Assembly: GCA_043744805.1 (NCBI GenBank)
Contig: JAYTTZ010000113.1
Span: forward strand, 1 to 64,000
Reading direction: 5' to 3'
Source of the DNA: Ga0077536 sp043744805
GTDB taxonomy: Bacteria > Pseudomonadota > Gammaproteobacteria > Ga0077536
Length of the DNA: 64,000 nt
The notes beneath the pieces were generated by a model. The model was given only the letters and a program-made list of their open reading frames with translations. It did not search any database and was not told where the DNA came from. How positions within the stretch are numbered: the first letter of the stretch is position 1; each line of letters starts with the position of its first letter. Below, piece by piece: positions 8,007 to 17,803 of this stretch. The position numbers were made by a program, and so were the translations under genes.

Positions 8007-9245
8007 GTGAACCCTCCCAGCCTCAATTTGCCACTCGACCGCCGCACCTTGGGCATGGTCACGCTGCTGGGATTTTTCTCCGGACTGCCGCTGGCGCTTA
8101 CAGGAAGCACGCTCCAGGCATGGCTTACGGTGGCCGGGGCTGATCTCAAGACCCTGGGCGCGCTCTCGCTGGTGGGCTGGCCCTACCTGCTCAAATTCCT
8201 CTGGGCGCCGGCGCTCGATCGCTGGCAACCCCTGCCACTGGGACGTCGCCGAAGCTGGCTGGTACTGACCCAGTCGCTCCTGGCCGTGGTGCTCGTGCTT
8301 TGCGCCTGGTGCAATCCGCAGGACGGCGTCTGGCCACTAATCGTGCTGGCGCTGGTGATTGCAACGTTGTCTGCAACCCAGGACATCGCCATCGATGCCT
8401 GGCGTTCCGAAGCCCTGGCGCCAGGTGCGCGGGGGCTCGGCACTGGCTACTCCATCGCTGCGTACCGCCTGGCCATGTTTGCGTCGGGTGCCGGTGCGCT
8501 GCTGGTGGCCGATCGCCACGGGTTCCAACTGGCCTATGGATTGATGGGGGCTGTCATGGGCCTTGGGGCCCTGGTGTCCCTGTGCGGGCGGGAACCACTG
8601 CCACCCGGGCGCCAGGACGCAACGCCCCATCGCCGCCTGGCCGCGCCGCTCGCCGAGTTGTTCGGGCGACGCGCCGTGCTTCCGCTCATCCTGGTGATCG
8701 CGCTTTACAAGCTGGGCGATCAGTTTGCCGGTAGCCTGGCGCAGACGTTTTTCATTCGCGGCCAGGGCTTTTCCCTCACCGAAATCGGCGCGATCTACAA
8801 AGGCGTCGGGATTGTCGCCTCGCTGGCGGGAGGCCTCCTCGGTGGGCTCTTGATGTGCCGGATCAGCCTTTGGCGGGCGCTGGTGGTGTTCGGGGTGCTG
8901 CAGGGCCTGACCAACCTGGGCTTCCTGCTGCTCGCGCTGGGGGGCAAGTCACTGGTCGGGATGATGGCCGTGGTGCTGCTGGAGAATTTCTGTGGCGGGA
9001 TGGGGACGTGCGCCCATGTCGCGCTGATCATGTCCTTGTGCGATCCGCGCTATACGGCCACGCAGTTTGCAGTGCTTTCAGCGCTCGCAAGTCTGGGCCG
9101 GGTGCTGCTCGGCCCGGTGGCGGGGGCGGCGGCGGCCTGGGGATGGCCGCTGTTCTTCCTGCTGTCCTGCGCGCTGGCCGTGCCCGCGATCGCCTTGCTG
9201 ATGACCACGCGCCGGGCGCTTGCGGAGCCCCGGACCGGGAACTGA
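8007..9245 (+). CDS. AmpG-like major facilitator permease
   Basis: This 412-residue inner-membrane protein has about twelve hydrophobic segments and AmpG-family signatures: GFFSGLPLALTGSTLQAWL at the start, VGWPYLLKFLWAPALDR, and SATQDIAIDAWR after the fourth segment. AmpG imports GlcNAc-anhydromuropeptides from the periplasm for cell wall recycling. Several in-frame starts exist; GTG at 8007 gives a short soluble tail before the first membrane segment, while an ATG at 8055 is also possible. Substrate is inferred from family only, because members of this subfamily have varied roles. Confidence 0.8.
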   Translation: MNPPSLNLPLDRRTLGMVTLLGFFSGLPLALTGSTLQAWLTVAGADLKTLGALSLVGWPYLLKFLWAPALDRWQPLPLGRRRSWLVLTQSLLAVVLVLCAWCNPQDGVWPLIVLALVIATLSATQDIAIDAWRSEALAPGARGLGTGYSIAAYRLAMFASGAGALLVADRHGFQLAYGLMGAVMGLGALVSLCGREPLPPGRQDATPHRRLAAPLAELFGRRAVLPLILVIALYKLGDQFAGSLAQTFFIRGQGFSLTEIGAIYKGVGIVASLAGGLLGGLLMCRISLWRALVVFGVLQGLTNLGFLLLALGGKSLVGMMAVVLLENFCGGMGTCAHVALIMSLCDPRYTATQFAVLSALASLGRVLLGPVAGAAAAWGWPLFFLLSCALAVPAIALLMTTRRALAEPRTGN

Positions 9246-11057
9246 TCAGGGCTCGCGCACGACCCGGAAGCCAATGCCGTCATTGCCGCTGGTGCGGGCG
9301 AAGCGATTGCGGGACGAGGCGCGCAGCGTGTTGGGTCCGCTCGAAAAGGCACCCCCCCGGACGACCCGCTTGGTGCAGTCGCCGCCGCCGAACACGCCAC
9401 CATCGGTGGGCGCGCCTTCGTAGCTTTCGTGCGGGCAGTCGAGGACCCACTCCTCCACGTTGCCGACCGTGTCGTAGAGACCAAAAGCATTGGGCTTGAA
9501 GCTGCCGACCGGGGCAGGCTTGCGCGGATCGAAACTTGACTCGCAGGCGAAGCATTGGGCCTGGTTCTGTCCAAGCTCGCGGCCCCACCAGTAGGGCGTG
9601 GTGGAACCGCCGCGGGCTGCGTATTCCCACTCGGCTTCGGTCGGCAGGCGATAGCGCTTGCCGGTCTGGCGGGACAGCCACTGGGTATAGGCGACCGCCT
9701 GATCCCAGCTCACGAAAGTGACGGGCAGGCTAGCCTTACCTCCCTTGCCACCCGCAAAACGCCCGTATTCGGCAACCGTGACTTCACGGGCACTGATAGC
9801 GAAGCGCCCGACCTGGACTTCGTGTTGCGGCACGCCACCGGCGAAGACGTCGACGCTTTCTGCCGAACCCATGAGGAACGCGCCACCGGGGACCCGGACC
9901 ATCTCTGGGCCAGCACCGTCCCGGAGATGTTCGCTGCCGTTGGCCGCCGCCGGTAACCTGGGGGGCGTGGCCGTCGGCTGTGGCGCCGACTCGACCGGCG
10001 ATGGGGCCTGGTTTTCGTTGGTTGCGGGTTTGCCGGGTGTCGGCGACGGGGTGCTAACGACCGATTCAGGGGGTTTCGACGCGGTGGGCTTCGTCATCCA
10101 CCAGCCTGCACCAGCGAGGGCAGCCACGAGGACGAGCCCGCCAATCATCAACGGCGCCTTGCTCTTCTCCGGCTTCCTCGGCGGTCTGGCGATCGGCACC
10201 GTCGGTGGGCGCTGCAGGGGGCGATTCATCGCAGGGTGGGGGATGGCATCGGTCATCCCGAGCGGCGCGGCCGGCGCGGCCCGTGGCTTGAACTCGGCCT
10301 GATCGGTGACCGTCACCACGATGACGGTGGCATTGTCCTGTCGCGGCATCCTGGCGTCCGCTACCGCGAGCAGGATGGCGTCCACGCACTCCTTGGCGCT
10401 GGCGTTCCTGGCGAGCAGCGCCAGGATCTTGGTGGCGGCAAGGGTATCGAGGCCGTCGCTGGCGAGGAGGAGCCGATCCCCGGCCTGCAGGGCGACGCCA
10501 TCCTCGGGACAATCGATTTCGGCGATTTCCTCGCCCGTGAGCGCGCTCATCAGCATGTTGCGGGCAAAGCCTGATTCCGGCTCGACGGGTTTGCCCATGG
10601 CGGCCATGCGCGCCAGGAAGCCGCCGTAGCTATGGTCGGCGTTCTGCTTCAGGAGTTCGGTGCCACGCGCAATGTAGAGATGGCTGTCGCCCACGCTGAC
10701 CCAGCGCAGTTGCTGGTCTTCGAGGATGGCGGCGATCAGGGTACAACCCATGCCACGCAGCGCAGCCGTTTCACGCACCGTGTCGGAAATCGAGGTATTG
10801 GCCTGCAGCATGGCCTGGCGGAGCACTTTCGACATTTCCGTTGACGGGAAATTGCCGGTCATGTGCTTGTTGAAGGTTTGCACCGCCATGTTGCTGGCGA
10901 CGTTTCCGGCAGCATGTCCGCCCATGCCGTCCGCCACGATCAACAGCGAGACCCCGGTCTTGGCGGTCGAATCACCCAGGCGGGTGATGAGGAAAGCGTC
11001 TTCCTGGTAATCGCGGGCTCCGTCTATCTGTGCGCCTGCGATGTCAAACGTAAGCAT
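9246..11057 (-). CDS. PP2C-type Ser/Thr phosphatase fused through a membrane segment to a formylglycine-generating-enzyme-like domain
   Basis: The 603-residue protein has three parts. Residues about 1-250 are a PP2C phosphatase with the metal-binding motifs DGARDYQEDAF, VADGMGGHAAGN, LASDGLD and QDNATVIVV. A proline-rich stretch then leads to one membrane helix at about 300-320 (LMIGGLVLVAALAGAGWWM) and a Pro/Ser/Thr linker. Residues about 365-603 are a SUMF1/FGE-sulfatase fold (VRVPGGAFLMGS, YRLPTEAEWEYAARGG, DTVGNVEEWVLD, RVVRGGAFSSG, GIGFRVVREP). In the usual CRSAxR position the sequence reads ASSRNR, so the oxygenase cysteine is missing and this domain is probably a binding module. The phosphatase would face the cytoplasm and the FGE-like domain the periplasm. 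The ATG at 11057 was chosen because MLTFDIAGAQ is a typical PP2C start. Confidence 0.88.
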   Translation of the reverse strand: MLTFDIAGAQIDGARDYQEDAFLITRLGDSTAKTGVSLLIVADGMGGHAAGNVASNMAVQTFNKHMTGNFPSTEMSKVLRQAMLQANTSISDTVRETAALRGMGCTLIAAILEDQQLRWVSVGDSHLYIARGTELLKQNADHSYGGFLARMAAMGKPVEPESGFARNMLMSALTGEEIAEIDCPEDGVALQAGDRLLLASDGLDTLAATKILALLARNASAKECVDAILLAVADARMPRQDNATVIVVTVTDQAEFKPRAAPAAPLGMTDAIPHPAMNRPLQRPPTVPIARPPRKPEKSKAPLMIGGLVLVAALAGAGWWMTKPTASKPPESVVSTPSPTPGKPATNENQAPSPVESAPQPTATPPRLPAAANGSEHLRDGAGPEMVRVPGGAFLMGSAESVDVFAGGVPQHEVQVGRFAISAREVTVAEYGRFAGGKGGKASLPVTFVSWDQAVAYTQWLSRQTGKRYRLPTEAEWEYAARGGSTTPYWWGRELGQNQAQCFACESSFDPRKPAPVGSFKPNAFGLYDTVGNVEEWVLDCPHESYEGAPTDGGVFGGGDCTKRVVRGGAFSSGPNTLRASSRNRFARTSGNDGIGFRVVREP

Positions 11058-11153
11058 TCGGGCCCCGCGCGGATCTGGATAAAATGAAAAGGGCTCAATG
11101 GGATGCACCGAGAGGTTACCAGTGAGCCTTAGAAAATCAAACAGCGACGGGGA

Positions 11154-11230
11154 CCCTGTGGGACTTGAGTCGAATCGACACCGGGCACCACCTTTCATAA
11201 GGTGCAGGACAGACCAACAGGGCGCCTCCC
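11154..11230 (+). promoter_or_regulatory. Structured leader candidate upstream of the DASS transporter
   Basis: Between the phosphatase gene and the transporter lies a leader that can fold. CCCTGT (11154-11159) pairs with ACAGGG (11217-11222), enclosing a perfect hairpin CACCTT-TCAT-AAGGTG (11189-11204). The element ends 8 bases before a TTG start. I do not recognise it as a known riboswitch class. Confidence 0.3.
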
Positions 11231-12700
11231 TTGAACGCAAATTCCAATACCCCAACCAGGCCTGACCGGTTCTTCCGGCATCTCGGTTTGTGGTCAGGCC
11301 CCGTGCTGGGCTTGCTTGCCTTCTGCCTGACGCCCGATCAGATGACCGACGCAGCCGGCATGCACCATCTCCTTGGCTTCGCGGCGCACGCCGTGGTGGG
11401 CGTGGGCACCTGGATGGCCGCGTGGTGGCTGTGCGAGGCCGTACCTTTGCCGGTCACCTCGCTCCTGCCGCTGGGACTTTTCCCGCTGCTGGGGGTGACG
11501 GATTTCCCCGGCGCTGCCGCACCGTACGCCGATCCGCTGATCTTCCTGTTCCTGGGCGGCTTCATGCTGTCGATTGCCATCGAAAAGTGGCAGTTGCACG
11601 CCGTGTTCGCCACCCGCCTGTTAGGGCTCGTGGGGAAATCGCCGGCCCACCTCGTGGCGGCAGTGATGGGCATCACCGGGTTCATCAGCCTGTGGCTGTC
11701 GAACACCGCGACCGCAGTGCTGATGCTTCCCGTGGCGCTGAGCCTGGCAGCCGGCGCGCCACCCGCCGTGCGCAAATGCCTGCTGCTCGGCGTGGCCTAC
11801 GGCGCCACGATTGGCGGCATGGGCACCCTGATCGGCACGCCGCCCAATCTGTTCGTCGCCTCGTTCCTGGCCAAGCACCACCACGTGGACGTGAGTTTCA
11901 GCACCTGGGCCATGCTGGGCCTCCCGATGGTGGGCGTGATGTTGCCGTTCACCTGGCTGCTGCTGACTCGGTGGTGCTTTCCCCTCGGGTCGGCGCCTGC
12001 CCTGGTGCCGAGCTTTGAACCTCACGCCGTGGTGCTGGGCCCGGCGGCGCGGCGGGTGCTGGGGGTGTTCGCGCTGGCGGCGAGCGCCTGGATCCTGCGG
12101 GCTTGGCTGGTAGAACTCGACCTGCTCGGCTTCAAACCCCTGGCGGGCCTGACGGATCCGGGCATTGCCATGCTGGCGGCGCTGAGCCTATTCCTGCTGC
12201 CGGCCGGCGACTCCGAGCGGAATGCGCTACTGGCCTGGCAAGACACCGTGCGGGTGCCCTGGGGCACCCTGCTGCTGTTCGGCGGAGGACTGAGCCTGGC
12301 CGGCGCCATCACGGCCAGCGGCGTTGACCGTGCCCTGGGCGTGGCGATTGCCGGTGGACCTCCGATGCCGACCTGGCTGGTGCTCGCGCTGATTGCGGCT
12401 ACCGTGGTGTTCATTTCCGAGGTCGCCAGTAACATCGCCACCGCCGCAGCCATGGCGCCGCTGCTCGCGGCGGCCGCGCCTGCCCTGGGGATCAGCCCGA
12501 CGGTTGCCGTGGTCGTCACGGGCCTCGCCGCAAGTTCCGCCTACATGATGCCGGTGGGGACTGCCCCCAATGCGCTCGTCTATGGCACCGGGGCAGTCAG
12601 TGCCAGTGAGATGGCGCGCGCCGGCCTGGTGCTCAACCTGGTGTCGATCGTGCTCATCACCCTGAACGGACTGTGGCTGGTGCCGCGGGTATTGCCGTGA
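11231..12700 (+). CDS. DASS/SLC13 family sodium:anion symporter
   Basis: The 489-residue protein is a divalent anion:sodium symporter of the SLC13 (DASS) family, which imports dicarboxylates, citrate or sulfate. It contains about a dozen hydrophobic segments and the two family Ser-Asn-Thr/Ile motifs, LWLSNTATAVLMLP at about 155 and VASNIATAAAMAPLL at about 400, that bind sodium and the anion carboxylates. The first in-frame start giving a complete amino end is TTG at 11231; the next methionine would delete the first membrane helix. The stop overlaps the GTG start of hrpA. Specificity cannot be read from the sequence. Confidence 0.85.
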   Translation: MNANSNTPTRPDRFFRHLGLWSGPVLGLLAFCLTPDQMTDAAGMHHLLGFAAHAVVGVGTWMAAWWLCEAVPLPVTSLLPLGLFPLLGVTDFPGAAAPYADPLIFLFLGGFMLSIAIEKWQLHAVFATRLLGLVGKSPAHLVAAVMGITGFISLWLSNTATAVLMLPVALSLAAGAPPAVRKCLLLGVAYGATIGGMGTLIGTPPNLFVASFLAKHHHVDVSFSTWAMLGLPMVGVMLPFTWLLLTRWCFPLGSAPALVPSFEPHAVVLGPAARRVLGVFALAASAWILRAWLVELDLLGFKPLAGLTDPGIAMLAALSLFLLPAGDSERNALLAWQDTVRVPWGTLLLFGGGLSLAGAITASGVDRALGVAIAGGPPMPTWLVLALIAATVVFISEVASNIATAAAMAPLLAAAAPALGISPTVAVVVTGLAASSAYMMPVGTAPNALVYGTGAVSASEMARAGLVLNLVSIVLITLNGLWLVPRVLP

Positions 12701-15700
12701 AGGCGGAGCGGGCCAAGTCGCGGCGTCCGGGGGGGCACCCGCGCTGGGAGCAGGCGCTGGGTGCGGCGACCTGGTCCGATCGCACGCGTCTTCGGCGCCT
12801 GCTCGAACGCGCCGGAAAAGCCAGTGCAGACGGCAACGGGAGGCGCGAAGCCGCGCGTTGCCTGCGCGAATTCCGCCAGCGGCTCAGGATCTCGGCTGCG
12901 CTTGTCGCGCAGCGCGCTCGCTGGGTGCCTGACCTGGATTTACCGCCAGAACTGCCGCTCGCGGCGTGGCGCGATGCGCTGCTTTCGACCTTGGAGAGCC
13001 ACCAGGTGACGATTGTTTGCGGGGCGACGGGCTCCGGAAAATCCACCCAGTTGCCCAAGCTTTGCATGGCGCTGGGACGTGGGCTCAAGGGCCGGATTGG
13101 GCTGACCCAGCCGCGTCGCCTCGCCGCTCGTGCCATCGCCGGGCGGATTGCCAGCGAAACCGGTACCCCTGTCGGGCAGGGCGTTGGGTTCCAGACCCGC
13201 TTCGAGCAGTCGCTTGGTCCCGCGACCCGGGTCAAGGTGATGACCGACGGCATCCTGCTCCAGGAAATCCACCACGATCGCCATCTGCTGGCCTACGACA
13301 CGCTCATCATCGACGAAGTCCACGAACGCTCCGTCAACGTGGACCTGCTCCTGGGCTATCTCCGCAACCTGCTCTCGCGTCGACCCGAGCTCAAGCTGGT
13401 GCTGACCTCCGCCACCATCGAGGCAGAACGCTTCCAGGCGTTTTTCCCGGGGTCTGGCCTGCTGGAAGTGCCGGGTCGCCACCACGCGATCGAGCTGCGC
13501 TACCGACCACCTGGGGAGGGTGAGGAGGGAGACCTCAACCAGGCGCTGGTGCGGGCCATCGGTGAACTCGACGAGGACGCGTGCGGCGACATCCTGGTGT
13601 TCCTGCCCGGCGAGCGGGAAATCATGGAAGCACGCGAGGTGCTGCGTGCGGCGCAATTGCCCGGCACCGAAGTCCTGCCGCTCTATGCGCGCCTCAGTCC
13701 AGCCGAGCAGCAGAAGATTTTTGCCCCGCATCGACAGCGCCACATCGTACTGGCCACCAACGTCGCGGAAACCTCGCTCACGGTGCCCGGTGTGCGGCAT
13801 GTGATCGATAGCGGACTGGTCCGGATCTCCAGCTACAGCCCGCGCAGCAAGCTTCAACGGTTGCCCATCGTGCCCAATTCGCAGGCCAGCGCCGACCAGC
13901 GCAAGGGGCGTTGCGGACGCGAACGCGCCGGCATTTGCGTGCGGCTCTACAGCGAGGAGGATTTCGTTGCGCGCCCAGCGCACACCGAGCCCGAACTCCA
14001 GCGCTCCAACCTGGCCGGGGTCATCCTCCGCCTGGGCGATTTGGCCCTGCCGGCGCTGGACCAGTTCCCGCTCCTCGACCCGCCGCATCCGCGTGCGATC
14101 AACGACGGTTACACCCTGCTGCGGGAACTGGGTGCACTGGACGAGCACCTGCGGATTACGACGCTGGGTCGGCAGCTTTCGCGCCTGCCGCTGGATCCCC
14201 GGCTTGCGCGCATCGTGCTGGCGGCGGGCGCAACGGACTGCCTGCGGGAAGCGCTCGTGATAACGGCGGGCTTGAGCGCGGGCGATATCCGCGAATGGCC
14301 GCGCGAGGGGCGGGCAGAGGCCGCCGCGGCCCACGCGGCCAGCGCTGATCGCAAATCGGAATTCCGCTGGCTGCTGACCACCTGGGACGCGCTGGCGGTG
14401 GGCTTTGCCGACCGTTCCCGGCGGCAACAGGCCAGTTTCTGCCGCGAGCGCTTCTGGTCGTGGCGGCGGGCGCGCGAGTGGCAGTCGATCCACGCCCAAC
14501 TGAAAGAGGCTGCGCTGAAACTCGGCCTTGGACCCAACACCGGGCCCGCCGAATATCGCACGGTGCATGAAGCGCTACTGGCAGGCTTCGCGATGAGGAT
14601 TGGCCGCCGCGAGGAGGCCCGGCGATTCCTCGGCTGCCGCAACCTGCGGTTTCGCCTGCATCCCGCCTGCTCGCTGCGGGAACAGCCACCGCGCTGGGTG
14701 GTGGCCGCCGAGATCACTGAGACCACTGCCGCCTATGCCCGGTTTGCCGCAGCCATCGAGCCCGCCTGGGTGGTCAGCGCGGTCCCGGCGCTCATCAGAC
14801 GAAAGCATTCGGCACCCCGCTACGACCCGGAGCGTGGCCGAGTACTGGTGCGCGAGGAGCAATCCTTGCAAGGCCTCGTGCTGGCCGCCGACGTGCTGGT
14901 GGACTACGCGACGATCGACGCTGGCGAGGCCCGGAACGTGTTCATCCGCGAGGCGCTGGTCGATGCCCTCCTGGGGGCGATGCCTGATTTTCTGACCCAC
15001 AACCTGCGCCTGCTGGACGAGGTTGCAGGCTGGGAGGCGCGCACCCGGCGCATGGATCTGCGCGCGGACGCAACCGGGTTGGGTCGGTTCTACCAGCGGC
15101 AGTTGCCGCCGCACGTCAATTCGCGGCGCGCCCTGTTGCGCTGGCTGGAAGGCGACCGCAAGCGTTCGCGCCAGCTTGAAATGGGCTGGGAAGATGCCAC
15201 GCGCGACCAGCTTGGCCCACTTGAAAAACACCTGTTCCCCACCGTACTGGAACTCGACGGCCGTGCCCTGCCGTTGGAGTACGCCTTCGCGCCGGGCGCG
15301 GATGAAGATGGCGTAACGGTGACGATCCCGCTCGCGGCCCTGCCCGGCATGGCGCCGGTTGATTTCGAGCGACTGGTCCCGGGGCTGTTGCGGGACAAGG
15401 TCCTTGCCCTGATGAAGGCCCTGCCGAAAGCACACCGGCGGCTGGTGTCGCCGATGAATGAATTCGCCACGGCCGTCACCTCGGCGCTTGAAACCGAAAG
15501 TGGTCCGCTTGCCGCAGCGCTTGGCAGCGTGGTCCAGCGCATGACTGGAGCGCAGATCCCGGCTGCGGACTGGCGGCTTGCCGAGTTGCCGACGCACCTG
15601 CACATGCGGTTCATGCTGGTGGACGCGCAGGGCGTCAGGCTGGCGATGGGGCGCGATTTAGCGGCACTCCAGCACGAGCACTCGGCCGCCATGGCCTTGG

Positions 15701-16581
15701 CCTTCCGGAATGCGCGCTGGGCCCTCGCGGGCCGGAGCAAGGGAGGCTGGTGCTTTGGCGAACTGCCGGAACGCACGCTCACGCGCACCGATGGTGTCCC
15801 GCTGGAAGGTTTCCCGGCACTGCTGGCGCAAGCCCAGGGGGTCTCGGTCGTCGTCCTGCCTACGCTGGAGGAGGCACAGCAAACGCATCGACAGGGGGTG
15901 GCCAGGTTGCTGCTGCTTACCGCGACCAGCGAGTCCAGGGCGCTGCGGCGGGAACTCGGTGCGCAGACACGGATGGCGCTTGCAGCGCCCTTGTTCGGTT
16001 GGCGTGATCCCGTGGCGGACTGGCTCATTGAAACCGGATTTGTCGAACTTGCCGAGGCCAGTGCAAGCCGGTTGCCGCGCAGCGACGAGGACTTCAAACA
16101 CCTGCTTGCCTCCACGCGGGGCCCGGTGACTTCGCGGGTGCGCGCGCTGTGTGGCGAGTTCGTCGAGTTATTCGGACGTGGCGCCGCGTTGGCGGCGAAG
16201 TTGGACGACGCGAGTGAGCGGCTACCGGTCCCTGCCCGATGGGATCTGCGTGCGCAACTCGATGAACTCCTCGGTCCGCAGGGCCTTGCCGTGACCGGCG
16301 GCGACCTCCGTCGGCACTGTCTGCGTTATCTTCGTGCGATGGAAATCCGCCTTGAGCGCCTCCAGCGCGAACCTGCCAAGGACGCGCGCAAGTTCGAGCA
16401 AATCCAGGCGGTGCTCGAAGGCTTCACGGCGCCTTCGCCGGCGGCGTCGGCCGTGCTGGAACGCTATCGTTACCTCCAGCAGGAACTTCGCGTTGCCACG
16501 TTTGCGCCGGAATTACGGACTGCAGAGCCTGTGTCCGTGGGCCGGGTCGAGCAGTTCCTCCGCGCTGCGAGGAGCACCTGA
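12697..16581 (+). CDS. hrpA: ATP-dependent RNA helicase HrpA
   Basis: HrpA is a DEAH-box RNA helicase that rescues stalled ribosomes. The 1294-residue product matches the family length. It has GATGSGKSTQLPK (Walker A), DEVHERS in place of the usual DEAH, LTSATIE (motif III), VLATNVAETSLTVPGVRHV and QRKGRCGRERAG (motif VI), followed by HA2, OB-fold and the long HrpA-specific carboxy domain. The GTG at 12697 overlaps the transporter stop by coupling; an earlier in-frame ATG at 12673 lies inside the transporter gene. The Ala-to-Val change in the box is conservative. Confidence 0.96.
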   Translation: MKAERAKSRRPGGHPRWEQALGAATWSDRTRLRRLLERAGKASADGNGRREAARCLREFRQRLRISAALVAQRARWVPDLDLPPELPLAAWRDALLSTLESHQVTIVCGATGSGKSTQLPKLCMALGRGLKGRIGLTQPRRLAARAIAGRIASETGTPVGQGVGFQTRFEQSLGPATRVKVMTDGILLQEIHHDRHLLAYDTLIIDEVHERSVNVDLLLGYLRNLLSRRPELKLVLTSATIEAERFQAFFPGSGLLEVPGRHHAIELRYRPPGEGEEGDLNQALVRAIGELDEDACGDILVFLPGEREIMEAREVLRAAQLPGTEVLPLYARLSPAEQQKIFAPHRQRHIVLATNVAETSLTVPGVRHVIDSGLVRISSYSPRSKLQRLPIVPNSQASADQRKGRCGRERAGICVRLYSEEDFVARPAHTEPELQRSNLAGVILRLGDLALPALDQFPLLDPPHPRAINDGYTLLRELGALDEHLRITTLGRQLSRLPLDPRLARIVLAAGATDCLREALVITAGLSAGDIREWPREGRAEAAAAHAASADRKSEFRWLLTTWDALAVGFADRSRRQQASFCRERFWSWRRAREWQSIHAQLKEAALKLGLGPNTGPAEYRTVHEALLAGFAMRIGRREEARRFLGCRNLRFRLHPACSLREQPPRWVVAAEITETTAAYARFAAAIEPAWVVSAVPALIRRKHSAPRYDPERGRVLVREEQSLQGLVLAADVLVDYATIDAGEARNVFIREALVDALLGAMPDFLTHNLRLLDEVAGWEARTRRMDLRADATGLGRFYQRQLPPHVNSRRALLRWLEGDRKRSRQLEMGWEDATRDQLGPLEKHLFPTVLELDGRALPLEYAFAPGADEDGVTVTIPLAALPGMAPVDFERLVPGLLRDKVLALMKALPKAHRRLVSPMNEFATAVTSALETESGPLAAALGSVVQRMTGAQIPAADWRLAELPTHLHMRFMLVDAQGVRLAMGRDLAALQHEHSAAMALAFRNARWALAGRSKGGWCFGELPERTLTRTDGVPLEGFPALLAQAQGVSVVVLPTLEEAQQTHRQGVARLLLLTATSESRALRRELGAQTRMALAAPLFGWRDPVADWLIETGFVELAEASASRLPRSDEDFKHLLASTRGPVTSRVRALCGEFVELFGRGAALAAKLDDASERLPVPARWDLRAQLDELLGPQGLAVTGGDLRRHCLRYLRAMEIRLERLQREPAKDARKFEQIQAVLEGFTAPSPAASAVLERYRYLQQELRVATFAPELRTAEPVSVGRVEQFLRAARST

Positions 16582-16582
16582 G

Positions 16583-17749
16583 ATGCCGCATTCGGAAGTG
16601 ATCTTCGCCCTGTTCGTGGTGTTCACGGGAGCGGCGCTGTTTGCTACGGCCGCGCTGTTCGCGCGACAGGCAATGATCGTCGCCTACATTGCAGTGGGCG
16701 CACTGTGCGGGCCGGGCATGTTCGGGCTGGTGAAGGATGCCGGATGGCTCAGCGACATTTCCGAGGTGGGCATCATGTTCCTGCTCTACCTGCTGGGCAT
16801 GAACATGGTCCCGCGGCAGTTGCTGGCGATGCTGAAGGAGGCGCTGGTGGTGACGCTCGGCAGTGCCCTGGTGCTGTGCTCGCTGGGCGGCGCGTTGGCC
16901 TGGACACTGGGCTTCACGCCGGCCGAATGCGCCGTGATCGGCGCGGCGACGATGTTCTCCAGCACCATCATCGGTCTCAAGTTGCTGCCTACCACCACCT
17001 TGCACCACCAGCGTATGGGACAGGTGATGATCAGCATCCTGCTCCTGCAGGACCTGCTGGCCATCGTCGTGTTGCTGGTGCTGCAGGCGGCTGCGGCCGA
17101 GAGTTCCGCGTGGGGCGCGTTGCGGCAGGCCCTGGGTTTCCCTTTGCTGGTGCTCATTGCCTGGGCACTGGAACGTTGGGTCATCGAGCCTTTGCTTACC
17201 CGCTTTGATCAAATCCACGAATACATGTTCCTGCTGGTCATCGCCTGGTGTCTGGCGATGGCGGAACTGGCAAAGACGCTCGGACTTTCCCATGAGATTG
17301 GTGCGTTCATCGCCGGAGTTTCCTTGGCATCCTGTCCTGCGGCGCTCTATCTCGCCGACGCCTTGCGGCCCTTGCGCGATTTTTTCCTCATCCTGTTCTT
17401 CTTTGCCCTGGGCGCGCGCATCGATCCGGTGCAGTTGCAACCGGCGCTGCTGGCTTCCTGCCTGCTTGCAGCGTTGATGCTATGCGCCAAGCCCCTGTGC
17501 TTCCGCTGGCTGCTGGTGCGGGAAGGGGAAAGCCCCGATTTCGCGCTGCAGTGTGGCGTGCGGCTGGGGCAAATCAGTGAGTTCAGCCTGCTGATTGCCG
17601 TAGCGGCTCTGGGCTACGGCGCCATCAGCGAACGGGCGTCCCTGGTGATTCAGTTCGCCGCGGTCGTGAGTTTCATCGTGTCGAGCTACACGATAGTCCT
17701 GCACTATCCGACGCCGATTGCGGTGCGCGACAACCTGCGCAGCGACTAG
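16583..17749 (+). CDS. Monovalent cation:proton antiporter-2 (KefB/CPA2) membrane protein without regulatory domain
   Basis: The 388-residue protein is built almost entirely of membrane helices and has CPA2 signatures, including GALCGPGMFGL, SEVGIMFLLYLLGMNM, AATMFSSTIIGLKLLP, LLQDLLAIVVLLVL and SHEIGAFIAGVSLASC. Unlike KefB/KefC it ends after the transport domain and lacks a TrkA-N (RCK) domain. The ATG at 16583 follows the hrpA stop by 1 bp. It probably exchanges K+ or Na+ for protons across the inner membrane; the ion is not determined by sequence. Confidence 0.87.
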   Translation: MPHSEVIFALFVVFTGAALFATAALFARQAMIVAYIAVGALCGPGMFGLVKDAGWLSDISEVGIMFLLYLLGMNMVPRQLLAMLKEALVVTLGSALVLCSLGGALAWTLGFTPAECAVIGAATMFSSTIIGLKLLPTTTLHHQRMGQVMISILLLQDLLAIVVLLVLQAAAAESSAWGALRQALGFPLLVLIAWALERWVIEPLLTRFDQIHEYMFLLVIAWCLAMAELAKTLGLSHEIGAFIAGVSLASCPAALYLADALRPLRDFFLILFFFALGARIDPVQLQPALLASCLLAALMLCAKPLCFRWLLVREGESPDFALQCGVRLGQISEFSLLIAVAALGYGAISERASLVIQFAAVVSFIVSSYTIVLHYPTPIAVRDNLRSD

Positions 17750-17759
17750 CGAGCCTCCG

Positions 17760-17774
17760 GGGCTTCGGAAGCCC
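17760..17774. terminator. Short hairpin between convergent genes
   Basis: GGGCTTC-G-GAAGCCC forms a compact 7-bp stem between the antiporter stop and the hslR stop. It has no T-tract, so termination on either strand is only a possibility. Confidence 0.3.
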
Positions 17775-17803
17775 GTGGTGATGCAGGAGCTGCGCGATGG
17801 CGC

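Noticed and set aside
9246..11057. Phosphatase-FGE fusion as part of a type VI secretion locus
   Set aside because: Such loci contain PppA and FGE-like proteins, but no secretion gene is present nearby.
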